Source: Tethya wilhelma (taxonomy: Eukaryota; Porifera; Demospongiae; Tethyida; Tethyidae). Taken from it: a stretch of DNA of 64,000 bases. The stretch covers positions 124,001-188,000 of the forward strand of contig CAXIPT010000024.1 of the NCBI GenBank assembly GCA_964030475.1, read 5' to 3'. Made by a program: the position numbers and the translations under genes. Shown piece by piece: positions 42,158-55,133 of this stretch. The notes beneath the pieces are model-generated. The model did not search any database, was not told the origin of the DNA, and worked only from the letters and a program-made list of their open reading frames with translations. Every line of letters begins with the position of its first letter. Within the stretch, counting starts at the first letter, position 1.

Positions 42158-45100
42158 ATCTCTCATCTCAACCCTATGCGTCATGCATGCTAGACGCATG
42201 TGCCCAACATGCAATCACATCAATTCACGGTCAAACTGGGTATATTGAGGCTCCTGATCCCCGGCATTGGGGGACAAAATATTTGTATTAAAATGCAATG
42301 GCCTGCATGTCTCTAGTGGACCTAAACCCCTACATACATGGAGAAATAAAGTGCACGGGCAGCCCAGTAAACAAATGACAGCAAGCCTACCAGCCGATTA
42401 AAGGCAGCAATCCCCGGGACTACCAGGGATAAAAATACAAGAGCAGAATCAATGCAGATGCATTCTGTCCCCCCAAAAAAATATACAACCCATGAAGGAA
42501 CAAAATTGAGGACTCTTTCCCGTCCATGCATGTATAATGCTCATGAGGGAACTCACATGCACAGAATATTTGCCTGGCCATTAAGGGCCAAATCAAGCAA
42601 GACTCCCTTAGCCCAGTGCCAAATCAAAGATCCTCACAGTCTAGCATCCCTACAGAGGAAGGATTCCCACAAATCAGCATATCTCATGCAGAGAGGCAAA
42701 AAATCAAGGACACTCACGGTCCACGCCCACAGAGGGCAAATTCAAGGACACTCACGGTCCAACGCCCACGGAGGACATGACACTCATGGTCCAACGCCCA
42801 TGGAGGGCAAAATCAAAGACACAGTCCAACACCCATGGAAGGCTCAGCATAGATAACACAAACTATGGACTCAGGCTTACAGTCCAGCACCCACAGAGGG
42901 GAAATCAAGGACTTTCACAGTTCAACGTCCATGCAGCCAGAGCCCAGGGAAGGCAAAAACAAAAGGCCTATATGGATCTAACCCCAGAGCTACAAGTATG
43001 TATGTGAAAAGTGGGTAAAATTAAAACTAGCATAATAAGGATCAATAAACAAAGACCCTGAGAATATGCATATAAACACGCCACTCACTATGCTGGCATT
43101 TTCCAACATTAACTTTGGTAAGAACATAATTATTATAATCTTATATAGCCATAATGAAAACCAAACTATCACAGACAACAACACTACAACCCACGGCAGT
43201 AGTAATTATGTGCTCAGCTCACTCCATCAAAAACAAATAACTCATACACACGACACTCTATGGAAACAGTAATTAATTTTTATGACCCATCTGAATATAC
43301 AGGCACAAAATACAATCCAGCTTTGACATAGAAAGCTCAAGACAAAAGAAAATATTATAGCTGCATGAGAGAGACTATCATGCAATGTGGTGAAAGTTCT
43401 GTGATACATCTTATCTAGAGCCCAACCATGCACTGGCCATGCAAACAAATCACCCATCTAGTGGGGAAAACAGGACAAAATTACGTCAAATTGACACGGA
43501 CAACAAACACCCACTGAGGGTACCCTACAATATGGAACCAGAAACTTAACTCTGACAATATATTTTGGGTTCCAATTGCTTATAGAACTAGATCTCGTTA
43601 TCATGTTGGTCTCTTAAAATTGTCTCACCTTATACATCATATAAACTGTACATTGTGTGCCTTTGGTGGCATGCTATTAAGATGTATCAGCAGGTACTAG
43701 CAAAGCAGCGGCCCACATAGCAACGCTCCATAACATGCACATGTTGAGCCTGAAACTAGAAGTACAAACATATCATGAGTGCATGTAAGTTTAACACTCC
43801 AGTCATTAGCAACTGGAACAATTCCATGACAACACACTCCATTATCAATCCCACACAAGCCCACCCCGATACCCAAAATCCATGAATGGGAAAACCCAAC
43901 ATATAGAGCAATTAGATACCTACATTGTTGCCATCCTATAAGGACAGGCTTGACAAAAATACCAAGGAAAAACTTGACTCTGAGGTATCAAAACAAAGAA
44001 CAACAACCTAATATAGTGTTTCAAATAAAACCATCCTGAATGGAATGGAGACCAATTGAGCTCACTTCAAGATGGCCACAACCAGCCTGAGACGCAGACG
44101 ATTAACTAGTGACCATTGGGGCTAACTCTGCATGCTCCACTACTTAATGGGCACAAAGCTGAACACAGTAATTTACTGCATGTTAGAGCAATAGAGAAAG
44201 ATAAATAACCACATATCAATTGATCGGAGAAACACAAGTTTCAAGGCCATTGGACGATTCCAATTAACAGCTAAGGGGCATTGCAATCTCCTAAGTTAAC
44301 CAGTAATGCTATACATAGATGGCATGTATAGGCCAGGCCCATGACACAGTCTGAGCTATACTGAATACTAATTATAATGCCAGAAAACTGGCTTGCATCT
44401 AAAGCTCATAAGAAAGGACTGACCAAAGCAAAAATTAATGATTGTAACATCATGAGTGCAGAAATGTGAAAGTGACAGGGATACCTGAACAGGCACACCG
44501 TCTTATTTTTGGTATGGTTGTTATTGTAACAATGCATCTGATCCCAGAATTAAAAGAAGCACTCATTGAGCAAAACAGATTACACAAAGACAGAATGCAA
44601 TTTTTGTTTATTCATGACTCGTCCTAAACTGCACAATAATAATCAGCCCAGTATAAAGTCTATAAGGAACACTGGGCACCAGAACACACTAACTGAACAC
44701 ATAACACCTGAAGCTCCAGACAACTTAGATTTAAACGCACAAGCTTTACAATGGTGATACAAATCATGGTATACTATAACCACTGTCTCAGTGTCAGTGT
44801 TTGAAACTGCATGACAGTAAATCTAGAGACAGAATTAAAATGTGTATGGAACCATCGAATATCAATGGAAACACAAAACAGCGTGTACATCTAGACTCAA
44901 ACAATACACTATAGGGGAAATAAACATGAAAATATAACACCATGTCATACAACAGCAAAACATGCAATATAGACCACACCCTACAGTATAGTGGTACAGC
45001 ATATTACATAGTGGAAGCATACCCACTGCTTCCCAAGAAAAATAAACTGTAACAAACATGTAAGAAAATGGCATTGCACAGACTGCTCCAGAAGACTGGA

Positions 45101-45606
45101 AAGTAAAGCCTATGACCGCTATCTATTAGCCCTTCACATTATCAAACTTAACTGAGCTTGGGAAGCCGACTGAGGCAAAGAGTGGCAGACCAGACTCCTC
45201 CCCCAAGGCACCGTCTGAGCTGACCAGAGAACTGTTGTCTCAAAGGTAGCTATCCAATCTCCATCTGTAAAACGAGAAAAATAACGCATTCTGTGAGCTT
45301 AGCACTGCATCAAATTCAAGTTCCATGTATCTTCAACAAGTCCTGAGAGCCACCGTTGCTCTTTGGGCTTTGATTTCACAAGCCCACCAGCCACATACTC
45401 GCACAACAAAACCTGAGCTGTCGAAACCAAACACAGCTGCTCGGCTTGTACGCAAACCAGCTCCACCCACAGCCAGGCCTGAGAGAAGTCGGAGCATTTG
45501 GAAGAAGAACCCCGAAAATAAACCAACGAGAACAAGCAGCCGACTGAAGAACCAAAGAATTCGAAGTTCAAGCATAACAGCTTGAGGTGGAGGATGCATG
45601 GTAGAA
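42158..45606 (-). other. A+C-skewed non-coding DNA between the 187-bp repeats
   Basis: About 3.4 kb with no domain-bearing frame. The plus strand is visibly rich in A and C (ACCCACGGCAGT, CCCACACAAGCCCACCCCGA), hence G and T on the minus strand, a bias often seen along transcribed non-coding RNA. Frames at 45299-45727 (-) and 45325-45585 (+) look like composition artefacts. The skew is judged by eye, not measured. Confidence 0.4.
42590..42940. repeat. Degenerate minisatellite, ~30-50-bp units
   Basis: The phrase ATCAAGGACACTCACGGTCC followed by ACGCCCACAGAGGGCAAA recurs at least six times with drift (starts near 42625, 42705, 42731, 42775, 42811 and 42903). Confidence 0.75.
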
Positions 45607-45793
45607 AATTTACCAGGACTGCCTGTCCGTCGCCATAATTGCCGAGAGTGCCACTGGAGCAACTATATTTACCCCTTAAATACCCAAACTGCAGCCAATC
45701 AGATTGCAGCAACACACAGCATGACACGCATGTGCATTCTGGGCAACGATGAGACCTACTTTTCCATTTAATTTACTGCGTTCAAATAGATAG
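45607..45793 (-). promoter_or_regulatory. 187-bp direct repeat B: promoter-like module
   Basis: It is the second copy of 41971-42157 in the same orientation, and keeps the CCAAT box, the GGGTATTTAAGGGG TATA-like motif and the CCTG|GTAAATT donor-like end. Differences are scattered substitutions and small indels. It would act as the upstream promoter for a minus-strand transcript crossing 45.6 to 42 kb. Confidence 0.55.
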
Positions 45794-45892
45794 ATAGAAA
45801 ATACATATACCAGTAGTCACGAGAGTGATGTACTAGATAGATATCTAGCAGTACTGTTAGACATGAGGCCACTCAACAATAGGCGCTTTATC

Positions 45893-46062
45893 CAGACGAG
45901 GTACGACAGCCATGTGTCATGCTGAGCTGGCATTTTTACTGCACGTGCATGATCATTTTAGTACTTAAGCTCCTAGTGTCACGTGCAAATTGTATGGGCA
46001 AAAAGTACACGTGCACTAAAAATGCCAGCTCAGCATGACACACGGCTGTCGTACCTCCTCTG
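45893..46062. mobile_element. Palindromic MITE, 170 bp
   Basis: CAGACGAGGTACGACAGCC on the left pairs with the reverse complement of GGCTGTCGTACCTCCTCTG on the right. The arms are ~50 bp (TGTGTCATGCTGAGCTGGCA in both). The CAGA.. start is hAT-like. No target duplication is visible. Confidence 0.75.
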
Positions 46063-46449
46063 AGTTGAAGTGAGCAAAAAATTTTCACCTATCTCAGTGA
46101 CAAGCTTTGAGAGAGCTGGACGTAGAAGATTATGGGATTAGACAAGCCAGTAGTCTCCAGAAATTGTTTAAGATGCAACAGATAAATGGCAGTCTCTCTG
46201 AATCAACGTTTTTAGTTCTGTGTCAAGTCTCGACCTTTCAGTCTGACCAAACCAAGGTACAAAATAAAAGTGAGAATAACAAACGCCGTTTAGGAAGTAC
46301 ATCTTAGATTCTTTTTGCAATGGTAGTTTTCGTTCAAGCATTCTTCTGTACTGTCCTGTTCACAGTCGCTCCTAGAAAACTCTGACTAGCTATAGATAAC
46401 TACCCAGAATTACAAAAAATAGTACATCACTCATGTGACTACTGGTACC

Positions 46450-47166
46450 TAGCCTCGTACCCAGGCCACTCCCTCTTTTTAGTGTTACACGCTAAAAATC
46501 GGGAGGGCCTGGTACATGTAATCACGTGAGGTCGAACAGTGGTCGAACAGTAATTAGTGAGCGTGGGCGAAGCCATTACATCACCTGTATTGCCTAAGAA
46601 TATTGGTTTTTGCGCCCACGCAGTTGTACAATAGTAGGTTGAGCCATATGGTTGAGCCTAAAACTGTACTAGGCGCTATCTATGCCTACAGTCTACTGAG
46701 TCAGGCTACGCCTGACTAGCACTTACAAGCATGCCTAGCCCTTCACTATAGCCAGCTAAATCTGTTTTTTAGGCTTATTTTACTCTGTTTCTACAGGTAG
46801 CAAACGGTCCGAGCTTTTGGCAGGTCCAAGACGGCTCCAACGGAATTTAAACAGTTTTATTTTTGCTTCTTTCTTGACTTACACAAATTCTTTCGTTGTT
46901 TTTACGAAAAAGAAGCAAATTTTCGAGTCTTGTCACAAATTTTCTTGCCTGAGATACTGGAAAAGCCATCTTGCCGCGAGCTTGCCAGCAAAATTAAAAT
47001 TATTTGCGTGGGCGCAACATAGAACTCGTGCCCAGCGCATGCAACACGCCCACGCGCAATTAAATATGACGCGGATCTGACGTACTTCACGTGATGACAT
47101 GTACCAGGCCCTCCCGATTTTTAGCGTGTAACACTAAAAAGAGGGAGTGGCCTGGGTACGAGGCTA
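46450..47166. mobile_element. 717-bp MULE-like element, ~85-bp TIRs, 9-bp target duplication
   Basis: Both ends begin TAGCCTCGTACCCAGGCC and run on through ACTCCCTCTTTTTAGTGTTA and ACGCTAAAAATCGGGAGGGC with one or two mismatches over ~85 bp. ACTGGTACC flanks it at 46441-46449 and 47167-47175. Long TIRs with a 9-bp duplication are the hallmark of Mutator-like elements. No transposase is encoded, and the frame at 46817-47080 has no domain. Confidence 0.9.
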
Positions 47167-47880
47167 ACTGGTACCGGGCTCTCTCCTTCCAATTGTTAAA
47201 GAAAATATTGGCAAAGGAGGAGCCTGGAAACAAAGCTACGTTGGTCCTGGAGGTCACGCCACACGCCAATGTTATGACCTTTGACCCTGCTAAGCACCAA
47301 TCGTCAATTTGTGATCTCTGATATCTTGACATTTGAACCTACCAAGCGTTGATGGCCAATGTCCAATCTCTGAAAAGTTTAAACCTTTAATCCCAATACA
47401 AAAATGCTGGATACAAGTCTTACAAAACATAAGAGAGTTTATTATCATATCCTACAATTAGAAATGAAACAGAAGAGGTTTTTGCTTCATTACATTTCAG
47501 TGAAATTTATGACCACATGTAAGGCAACATTCAATCTTTATGCACTCTGGTTGATTGGAGGAAAGGGCTATAATTAAAATTGAACTCATAGGATATATAC
47601 TTTTATAGGCATATTGTAGACAGTTAAGAGGAAAGGGTTCAGGCTGGTACAAATCACCTCTTAATGATAATAGGCTATTTACATGTTAGTTGATACCATA
47701 CTGTTAGTCCTCACTCAAAGCTAGATCAGACCTTTAGTAAGACATCACTGTCATTATACTGACACATTTATTTATAAGACAAATTTTATCATAACTAGGC
47801 TGAACATATAGCCCCTAGTACACATATGCAGGAAAAGGGTTACTGTATGTATGTAAGGACATGCTATGTGATGTCACATA
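47167..47880. other. Intergenic, no gene recognised
   Basis: No domain-bearing frame. A reverse AATAAA (TTTATT at about 47434) could serve a minus-strand transcript. Confidence 0.35.
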
Positions 47881-47881
47881 C

Positions 47882-48047
47882 CTCAACCTCGGCCTTCACC
47901 AATATACTAGCTGGCGTAGAGCTAGTTTGACAATATTCTGTACAAACACGGCCTGTACGGAGGGCAGTCAGGATACCGAGGCAGCGCCATAGAGGACCTG
48001 CTGAGCGGCTGACAGTGAAGAGATTAGTGTTCTCAAGAATAGTATAG
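47882..48047 (-). CDS. Candidate internal exon of an unknown minus-strand gene
   Basis: The frame reads YTILENTNLFTVSRSAGP then LWRCLGILTALRTGRVC. It is bounded by a good acceptor (TTTCGTCCCCTGTAG) and a donor (GAG|GTATGTGA). I do not recognise the protein. A possible upstream piece at 48432-48347 (MVNKKSLNVMDIVKKID, donor GAG|GTAACT) does not join it in phase, so the gene model is unresolved. Confidence 0.3.
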
Positions 48048-48455
48048 CCTACAGGGGACGAAAGATGGTGGTTAGACAAGTTAGTTTAGCTAATACACAC
48101 CCACCATTTAGGAGTACCATATAGCGGGAAAGTTTTGTGGTGTCAAACTTTCGCGGGTGTCTCTAGTCAAACATTCTTGCAGTTTAACTTTTGCGGAAGA
48201 GCCGTGCGAGCATAGCTATTAAAGGCATAGTTTTAGTGCTAATTCTAGGATATTTCATAGCAAAATTCTGATGATTATGAATAGTACTTTCCTGTAAGTA
48301 CATATACATCTACCATAGTATTATTAATTGTAAGTATTAGTTACCTCCACTCTCAGACTGATGATGAGTCCGTGTGCGGCATCAATTTTCTTGACAATGT
48401 CCATGACATTGAGGCTCTTCTTATTGACCATCCCAGAGTCAGAGAGTGAGTGAGA

Positions 48456-48460
<5 letters not shown>

Positions 48461-48535
<75 letters not shown>

Positions 48536-48536
48536 N
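48461..48536. repeat. (GA)n microsatellite ending at an ambiguous base
   Basis: About 75 bp of pure GA; N at 48536. Confidence 0.95.
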
Positions 48537-48864
48537 AAATTATCCCAAATAAGGATTATCTAGCTAGTCTAGTCTAGTCTAGTCTGTATTGTCTCATATA
48601 CCATCTTGAGGCTGGTGTCTTCAGTGGCAGCAGTTTGAAATTAGACTGAGGTTGTTTCTTATTGGTCAGGCTCTCCCTCCATATCGAATAGACTCCTTAG
48701 CTGACTCTTAGTGGAAGCTGGAGCTGGACAACTTAGGTGTCTACCAGCCATAGGAGAAGAAGAAAACAGTCAGTAGCTGTGAAAGAAGAGAAGGGACATC
48801 ACTACTAGTCTAGAGGCGAGTAGTCTCACTCTGTAGAGGAGACAAAGACCTTTCTTCGTCTACG

Positions 48865-48904
48865 GCGCATGCGTCAAATATGTCGGAAAAGGCGGGGCTC
48901 AAGA
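48865..48904. promoter_or_regulatory. 40-bp block shared with the death/ankyrin promoter
   Basis: GGCGCATGCGTCAAA, TGT and GGAAAAGGCGGGGCTCAAGA match 24078-24117 with two mismatches. The region is CpG-rich. Minus-strand frames at 48750 (MAGRHLSCPAPAS) lie ~115 bp away, a similar distance as at the other locus, but with an early stop. Confidence 0.5.
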
Positions 48905-51900
48905 GGCAATCCCAAAGTTCCGCTTCCGTGACAGGTACCGGAAGCGAGCACGTGGACTGCTTCTGGCCTCAAAGTTGGCGCCGAGTTGCTTGACTAACTG
49001 GACCTGGCCCTGTGGGTATGAGTTTGTGCTACTCCTAGGCCGTGTAGACGTCTATAGCAGCTCGTGATTTGGCCAGACAGCAGAGAGAATTATAACATGA
49101 GTGTGCCCCACTCAGAGGCTTAGAGACGTCAGGGTCAAACCAAAAGGTTGAACACTGACTGAAACAATGGCAGGTGCCATGGCATACTAAGATACTACAC
49201 ACTATGCTGAAACCGAAGTGGAGAAACCAACAACTGGCACACTAGCCTCAGAATGAGATGAAGAGTTAAATTTTTATCTACAGGAGCACTTGCATATAGA
49301 AGGTAATATAGCCCATGTTCATATATTTACATCCGTAGGTTTTGGTCGAAGTTGAAGTTGTAATGTTATTACCATGTATCACTTGCAGTATATAGAACAA
49401 ACCACCCCATTAGCCTTGCAGCTTTGTTTTGCATGTTTACTACCATATAGTGGAATGTTTTCATTGGTCAAATTCTTGTGGTATTGAAGCATATTAACAG
49501 GCTGTAGCTATAGCTAATTAACCCCCCCCCCTCGGCATGTGAGTAGCACGTGCAGAGGGTTATGGAATGGCAGCTCTATAGAGTCAACGTGGAAGGTACT
49601 TACATTTATGATTTGAGATTATCTTAAAATTTGTCGTGTAGAACCTAGCTTGCAAAATACTGTAGTTTCTGAGATCTGAGGTTGTTGTGCATCCCTGACT
49701 GCTTAGCTTCGAAACTCAGTGCACCCGTCAATCACACCCTGTGTAGTGTGCATTATTTAGAAATATGGTAGAGTTGGACTGGATGTGTTCGGAGATGTGC
49801 TGACTCAGTTGAATAGAAAGTGACTAAATTGGTTTGCAGGCTAAATTTAGTGAGATAATACTTTGTAGAACCATGCATCATAGCTTACTTATGTGCTGTT
49901 TTGTGTTTGAACCCGGCTGACTGGATGCATATTATGGCCGCTTGATATCAACATTGGTCAATGACTCATGCAGAATAAGCATCAGTATACTGACTGTCCA
50001 GCAAATTTGAATGCCTGCTGTGCCGAGTCTTGTGCGCCTTATGGGCTTTTATTCCTTATCGGTAACTTAACAGCGTTATAAGCTTCTTGATTCATTAATT
50101 AATTGTCAACGATGAACAGAAAAGAACATGCACGTGATCATTCACAACCTAGCTTGAGTCCTCCTTCACTCCCACCCTTTCCTCTGCGTGTCAAATGAAA
50201 ACTACTGGAAGAGGATATGAGAGCCTGAAAAACAGGGGCTGTGCAAAATGCATTGTCACCATTATGACAAAAGGTACGTGACCACCCCAATTAAGATTTA
50301 GCTCTCTTTGAGATAAGCCCTATATGTTCCCAAGGATATCCAAGCCTCATTAAGAGCCACTCCTTTTTTTTTAGAGAAACATGAGAAGAAATTAATAGTG
50401 GCTATCAACCTCCATCCACCTAAATTGTTTATACATAAGCTGTTTTGTACCTCAGCCTTCTGAAAATAGTTTGGAAACTTTGGATGGGAGTTGAACCTAG
50501 GAAAAATCATTTTTGGATAAGTTTGGTATACAACTTCAAAGAGCAATTAACACACTTATCTTTGGGCTAATTTACAGACAGACATGTAGCACCTATATTT
50601 TCTCATCTAGTGGCCCGGCATTAATTTTGAATCTTATAATTGCTGGAGAACCACAGCTCCAGGCTATAGACACCTATACCTGAAATAGAGCACTATGAAT
50701 AATATTAGGAGTACAACTGGTACAGACCTCAAAATTTGTTAGACACATGCAGTTTTCTGTGTGTTTGGAAACCCTCAGTGGAGTAGACTATATAGAGGAC
50801 CACAAGATTAGTAAACATAAATGACATTACACAGAAATCCTTCCTTTATGGCTCACTAGACTATACTGTGGCAATTGCAAAGCCTAGCTAGTTCTTTTGA
50901 TCTTTTGACTGCATGCTAGCTTCCATGAAACAAGAAGCAAGTATTACTGAGTCAAGTATTACTGAGTCACTGGCTGTGGTTGAGGTGCAGTTGGATATAT
51001 GTGTGCAGGGGTTAGTTATCTTCCTATACTTAGAACACTCTATGGTTGCTTGTGATGATAAATTCTTTCGTACTAGGTACTAGTGGCCTCTTTGATCTGC
51101 ATCATAATTCTGTCGTGATTAAAATTTCTGTGCTTAATTTTTGCCATATATTTTCGATCGATCGTTATATGAAAATTGCCATGTTATTCATGTGCTTAAT
51201 TATATAAGTTTCACTACTTACTTTCAAAGTAACCATTGACTTTCTTTGTACAGAGGTATAATAGTCATTCAGTAATTCCCACTATAGCAGTTTTTGTTAT
51301 ATTTTGAAGCTTAATAGTTTTGCATTCATGTAGTAAACACACTGCTAATTGTTGTTTTCTGGCCTATAACAAACATCCATGTGCTTTCATACTTGACCAG
51401 CTACTTGAATTATTGCTTGACCGCATGCCATCGGGTGTCAGTATCTTTGAAGGCCAATGCATGGTTTGTCAATAATTTTGTAATTATATAAAGAGTTTAA
51501 AATTAATATGGCTCTATATTTGTGTGTTTTTGTTTTCATGCACTTACTCCAGAGTTATGTTAATAGATGGTACTAGCTATCTGCTGAGGTTACAGTTATC
51601 AATCCACAAGCAGATAAACCCTGGAGTTGTAAACAACCAGTAACATATGGTTCTTATTGTAAGCTCCTATTGTGTGGTGTACTTTGTACATAGATTGGCT
51701 ATATAATTTAGAGAGGCATGGACATATTGCTTCAAATCTGAAGGTGTTTCTATTATAGTGAATGATTATTGGGTGTAGTGTTATAATCAATTTATGTTCC
51801 AAAAGTAAACCGTTGGAGTACTACTGCAGATATATCCACACATTATTTTGATTATAACATCATTGGTATAATAATTATTCACTTTCCTAAGGATTATTGT

Positions 51901-52650
51901 ACGATACAGGACACATGATGGAACGTGAACAACCAGACGAGCATTCAAAAATTAAGTGAGTAATCACCAAAGGTACTGTGATTATAGTACAGGAGATATA
52001 ATGGTGGGTTTGATCACTCCTTCACCCACCGACACAAGGCAGAAAATTAGAGAAGAAAGGTTGGAATCCGTGTGTTTGAAATGCTATTTTGTTTTCTTAG
52101 TATCTAATGATAGTCCGTCCACCAATACTAGTACTGGAATAGAAAAATCTCATTAATGTATGCCAGGACATTATTTAGTCATGCATTTACAGATCTATAG
52201 AGTCTATAGATTCATAATTATAGTCAGAGAGGAACTTATACGCAGCTGAATATTGAGGATGTGGCCAGCAAGTTTCTGTTTGTTCTACTATTGGAGGCAC
52301 TTTTTCGTTCATCTTGTACATTTGGGAGCAGCATCTTGTCTACGTTTTGGAATCTAAAAGTGTCTCTGTATTGGGCCCGGATTTTTGTACCGTCTGAGAC
52401 TGAGGTTGTTGAAGAGAGAGCACGGTCTGTCGGAGCAAGGTACAACTGTGTCTATCCTAAGCTTACATGTTGAAAGTAGCTAGTATCCCTACCATAATGT
52501 AGGTATAATACCAGTGTGTAGCAATTCTCCATACTAGCTGCTAAACATGGGAACGAGGCTAGACTTGGTATGCGATATGCAAGCGCATGTGCGCGCGCGT
52601 TCTCTGTGGTGACCACACCCCTTAATTGTCATGCGCCATGACCAAAGAGT
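48905..52650. other. Intergenic, no gene recognised
   Basis: It contains a fragment of the AAGCCTCGGC repeat family at about 49530-49760 (GTAGCACGTGCAGAGGGTTA). Frames at 50298, 51599, 51956 and 52236-52473 have no recognisable domain. Confidence 0.45.
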
Positions 52651-52659
52651 AGGACGTGT

Positions 52660-52667
52660 TATAAAAG
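52660..52667 (+). promoter_or_regulatory. TATA box of the SRCR gene
   Basis: TATAAAAG lies 108 nt upstream of the start codon. A start site ~30 nt later would give a leader of about 75 nt. Confidence 0.7.
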
Positions 52668-52767
52668 GCTGTTTCTCAGCTTTATGTTTCGTTCTGAGCA
52701 CAATTATAGCTCAAGTAAACTGTGCTTAACTGTAGTCTTATGAGGGAATCTTGAGTCTATAGTAAGC

Positions 52768-55027
52768 ATGGAATCTTTGGCGAAAACTATTGCTGTTCTC
52801 GTCTGTTTGATGCGGGTGTTGGTGCAATCACAAGAGACTATCGGTAAGATCATGAAACGCGCGTGTCGTTTAAAATTTCCTTGTGTATTAGCATTGATTT
52901 CGCAGACACTTTACTCAATTAAGAGAGTCTAGGATGCTAGCTTGTGAGACAAGCAGCGCTTGTGTATAATGCATCTATATATGTTATATTATTTTATGTG
53001 TGAATGCATATAACATTGCATGTTTTGCCTTTCCAGGTGTGTGTGTGTATGTTTTACATACACTATCTGTGTGCATGTACCAACACACTGACATGCACAT
53101 AACTAGTTAAAGACTTTTTCGACAAACATAATTCACATATTGTGTAGGTCCTGCACCACTACGGCTTGTTTCCAACCATGGGATAGATTCTGTCACTAAC
53201 ACCATCAATGCTGGCCGACTTGAGATATTTCTGAATGACCAGTGGGGAACGGTTGCTGACAATGACTTTGATGAAGTCGATGCCACTGTTGCTTGTCGCC
53301 AACTTGGATTTGAAGGATATACATTCTTTAGCACTGATAATGGAATTACAAGACTTGGGTAGGGGCTTAGTATTATAATGTAGGCTATATACCTATTGTG
53401 CCATGGCATATGTAATTAATTTGTGTTAAAGTTGGTTTGCATTTTGCTTTTTATTATAACTTCTTGGCAGATATACTCAAGCTGCAAGCAGTGTGCCTGT
53501 TTGGTTGGACAATGTTGACTGTACAGCTGATGATACAGCTATTGAGAATTGTAGCCCCAGAATGCCTGTCTGTACTCACAGTAGTTGCAATCATAGGGAC
53601 GATGTTGCACTTTCTTGCTATGGAGGTAAGGCAATGATAGTTCTAATCACGATTCACTCATGTATGGTCCAGTATGACTGATTATGTATGTCACAAGTAC
53701 CAACTGTTTTCTGCCAGAAAATGAATCAACAAGCAATAGGTGCATTGTTGTGTGAATGTGTGTGTGATGTGTATGTATGAAGTAACTTTACCATAAACCT
53801 GACCATAATTATTCCCTCTTATCTGTTGAATATTATCTATACTCAATGTTTACATTGCTATACTAGAGTTATTATAGTGTTTTGTAGCTATAACAACATT
53901 AATGTATGGCTTAGCCCTTCCACCCACCCCCCCCCTTCTGAGCCACTCCCTCTTTTTTTATCTTGCATACAAATAACTGAGAGGGTCTGATACATAACTA
54001 TGTCATATGCACATGCTCATCAGTGTTGTAATTATGGAGTTTGAAGTTATCTTGACCGGTGCTTATCTGTTTCTAATCTGCCAATACAATAAATTATGCC
54101 AAATTTTTGTGCTAGTTTATAACAACTGTTATAATATTATAGATTCTTTCCCTGTTTTTATATAAACCAGAAAATTCTAAGATTGTGTCATTTTTCGACT
54201 GATTGACCTTATGCAATTGACGCCGTCACGACTTAGAAACCGCGCATGCGTTGCTAACGCCGCCATTTTAAAAGGTAAATTTAGCGTGGAAGTACAGCAG
54301 CAACGCAGGAAAGGGACAGCTTTTTCGAAGAATTTTTGCAGTAAAACCCTGGAGACAGTCAACTAACATACACTCGATTACCTTCACTCAGAGAGTCCTA
54401 TAGACTTGCAAAGTGATCCTTGAGCAGCGGCAGCTAAAACAGCTAGCATGCAGATGGTGACAAAAATTGTAGTACTTTGTTCTGTATCATAATCTTCGTC
54501 GCGTGGTTGGTACTGCTGCTTCCACGCTCTGGGCTAGCTATATTCTGTCTTGGTAGTTGTGAACCTCAAAAGGTGCCTATAATGATACAAAATGCACCAT
54601 CAGTGAACTTGCATGTTAAGCAACGATTTGTTTGTTTCCGTATGTCAGCCATTATATTTTTGCCCTTCAAAATAGCGGCAGTTAGCAATGCATCCGGTGT
54701 TGCTATGAAAATTGTGACGCAATTAATTTTAACGTAATTGCATATGGTCTATACCTGACCTAGCCATTTTACTATGAACTTATGTTAAAAATACTAATAA
54801 TTCATTTTTGCGCAGCACATCCGAAATACATAACTGTTATTAGATCTGCAACCTGCGTATGCTTTACCACCATGCAGAATTGACAGGGTCATTCAACACT
54901 TACACTAGGTGGTCATGTCATAATATTGTGACATGCTTTTTTCAGTATCTTCTGACTACTTATCTACTGCATGATTAACCATTGGTGCGCATGCCCACCG
55001 TAGTCGTTTTGTCTATGCATGCATGCT

Positions 55028-55087
<60 letters not shown>

Positions 55088-55088
55088 C

Positions 55089-55133
<45 letters not shown>

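Noticed and set aside
45299..45727. 142-codon Leu/Cys-rich minus frame
   Set aside because: Composition bias of the skewed region and overlaps the 187-bp repeat.
41971..45793. Simple call as an LTR retrotransposon
   Set aside because: No TG...CA ends, no primer-binding site or polypurine tract I can defend, no target duplication and no coding capacity.
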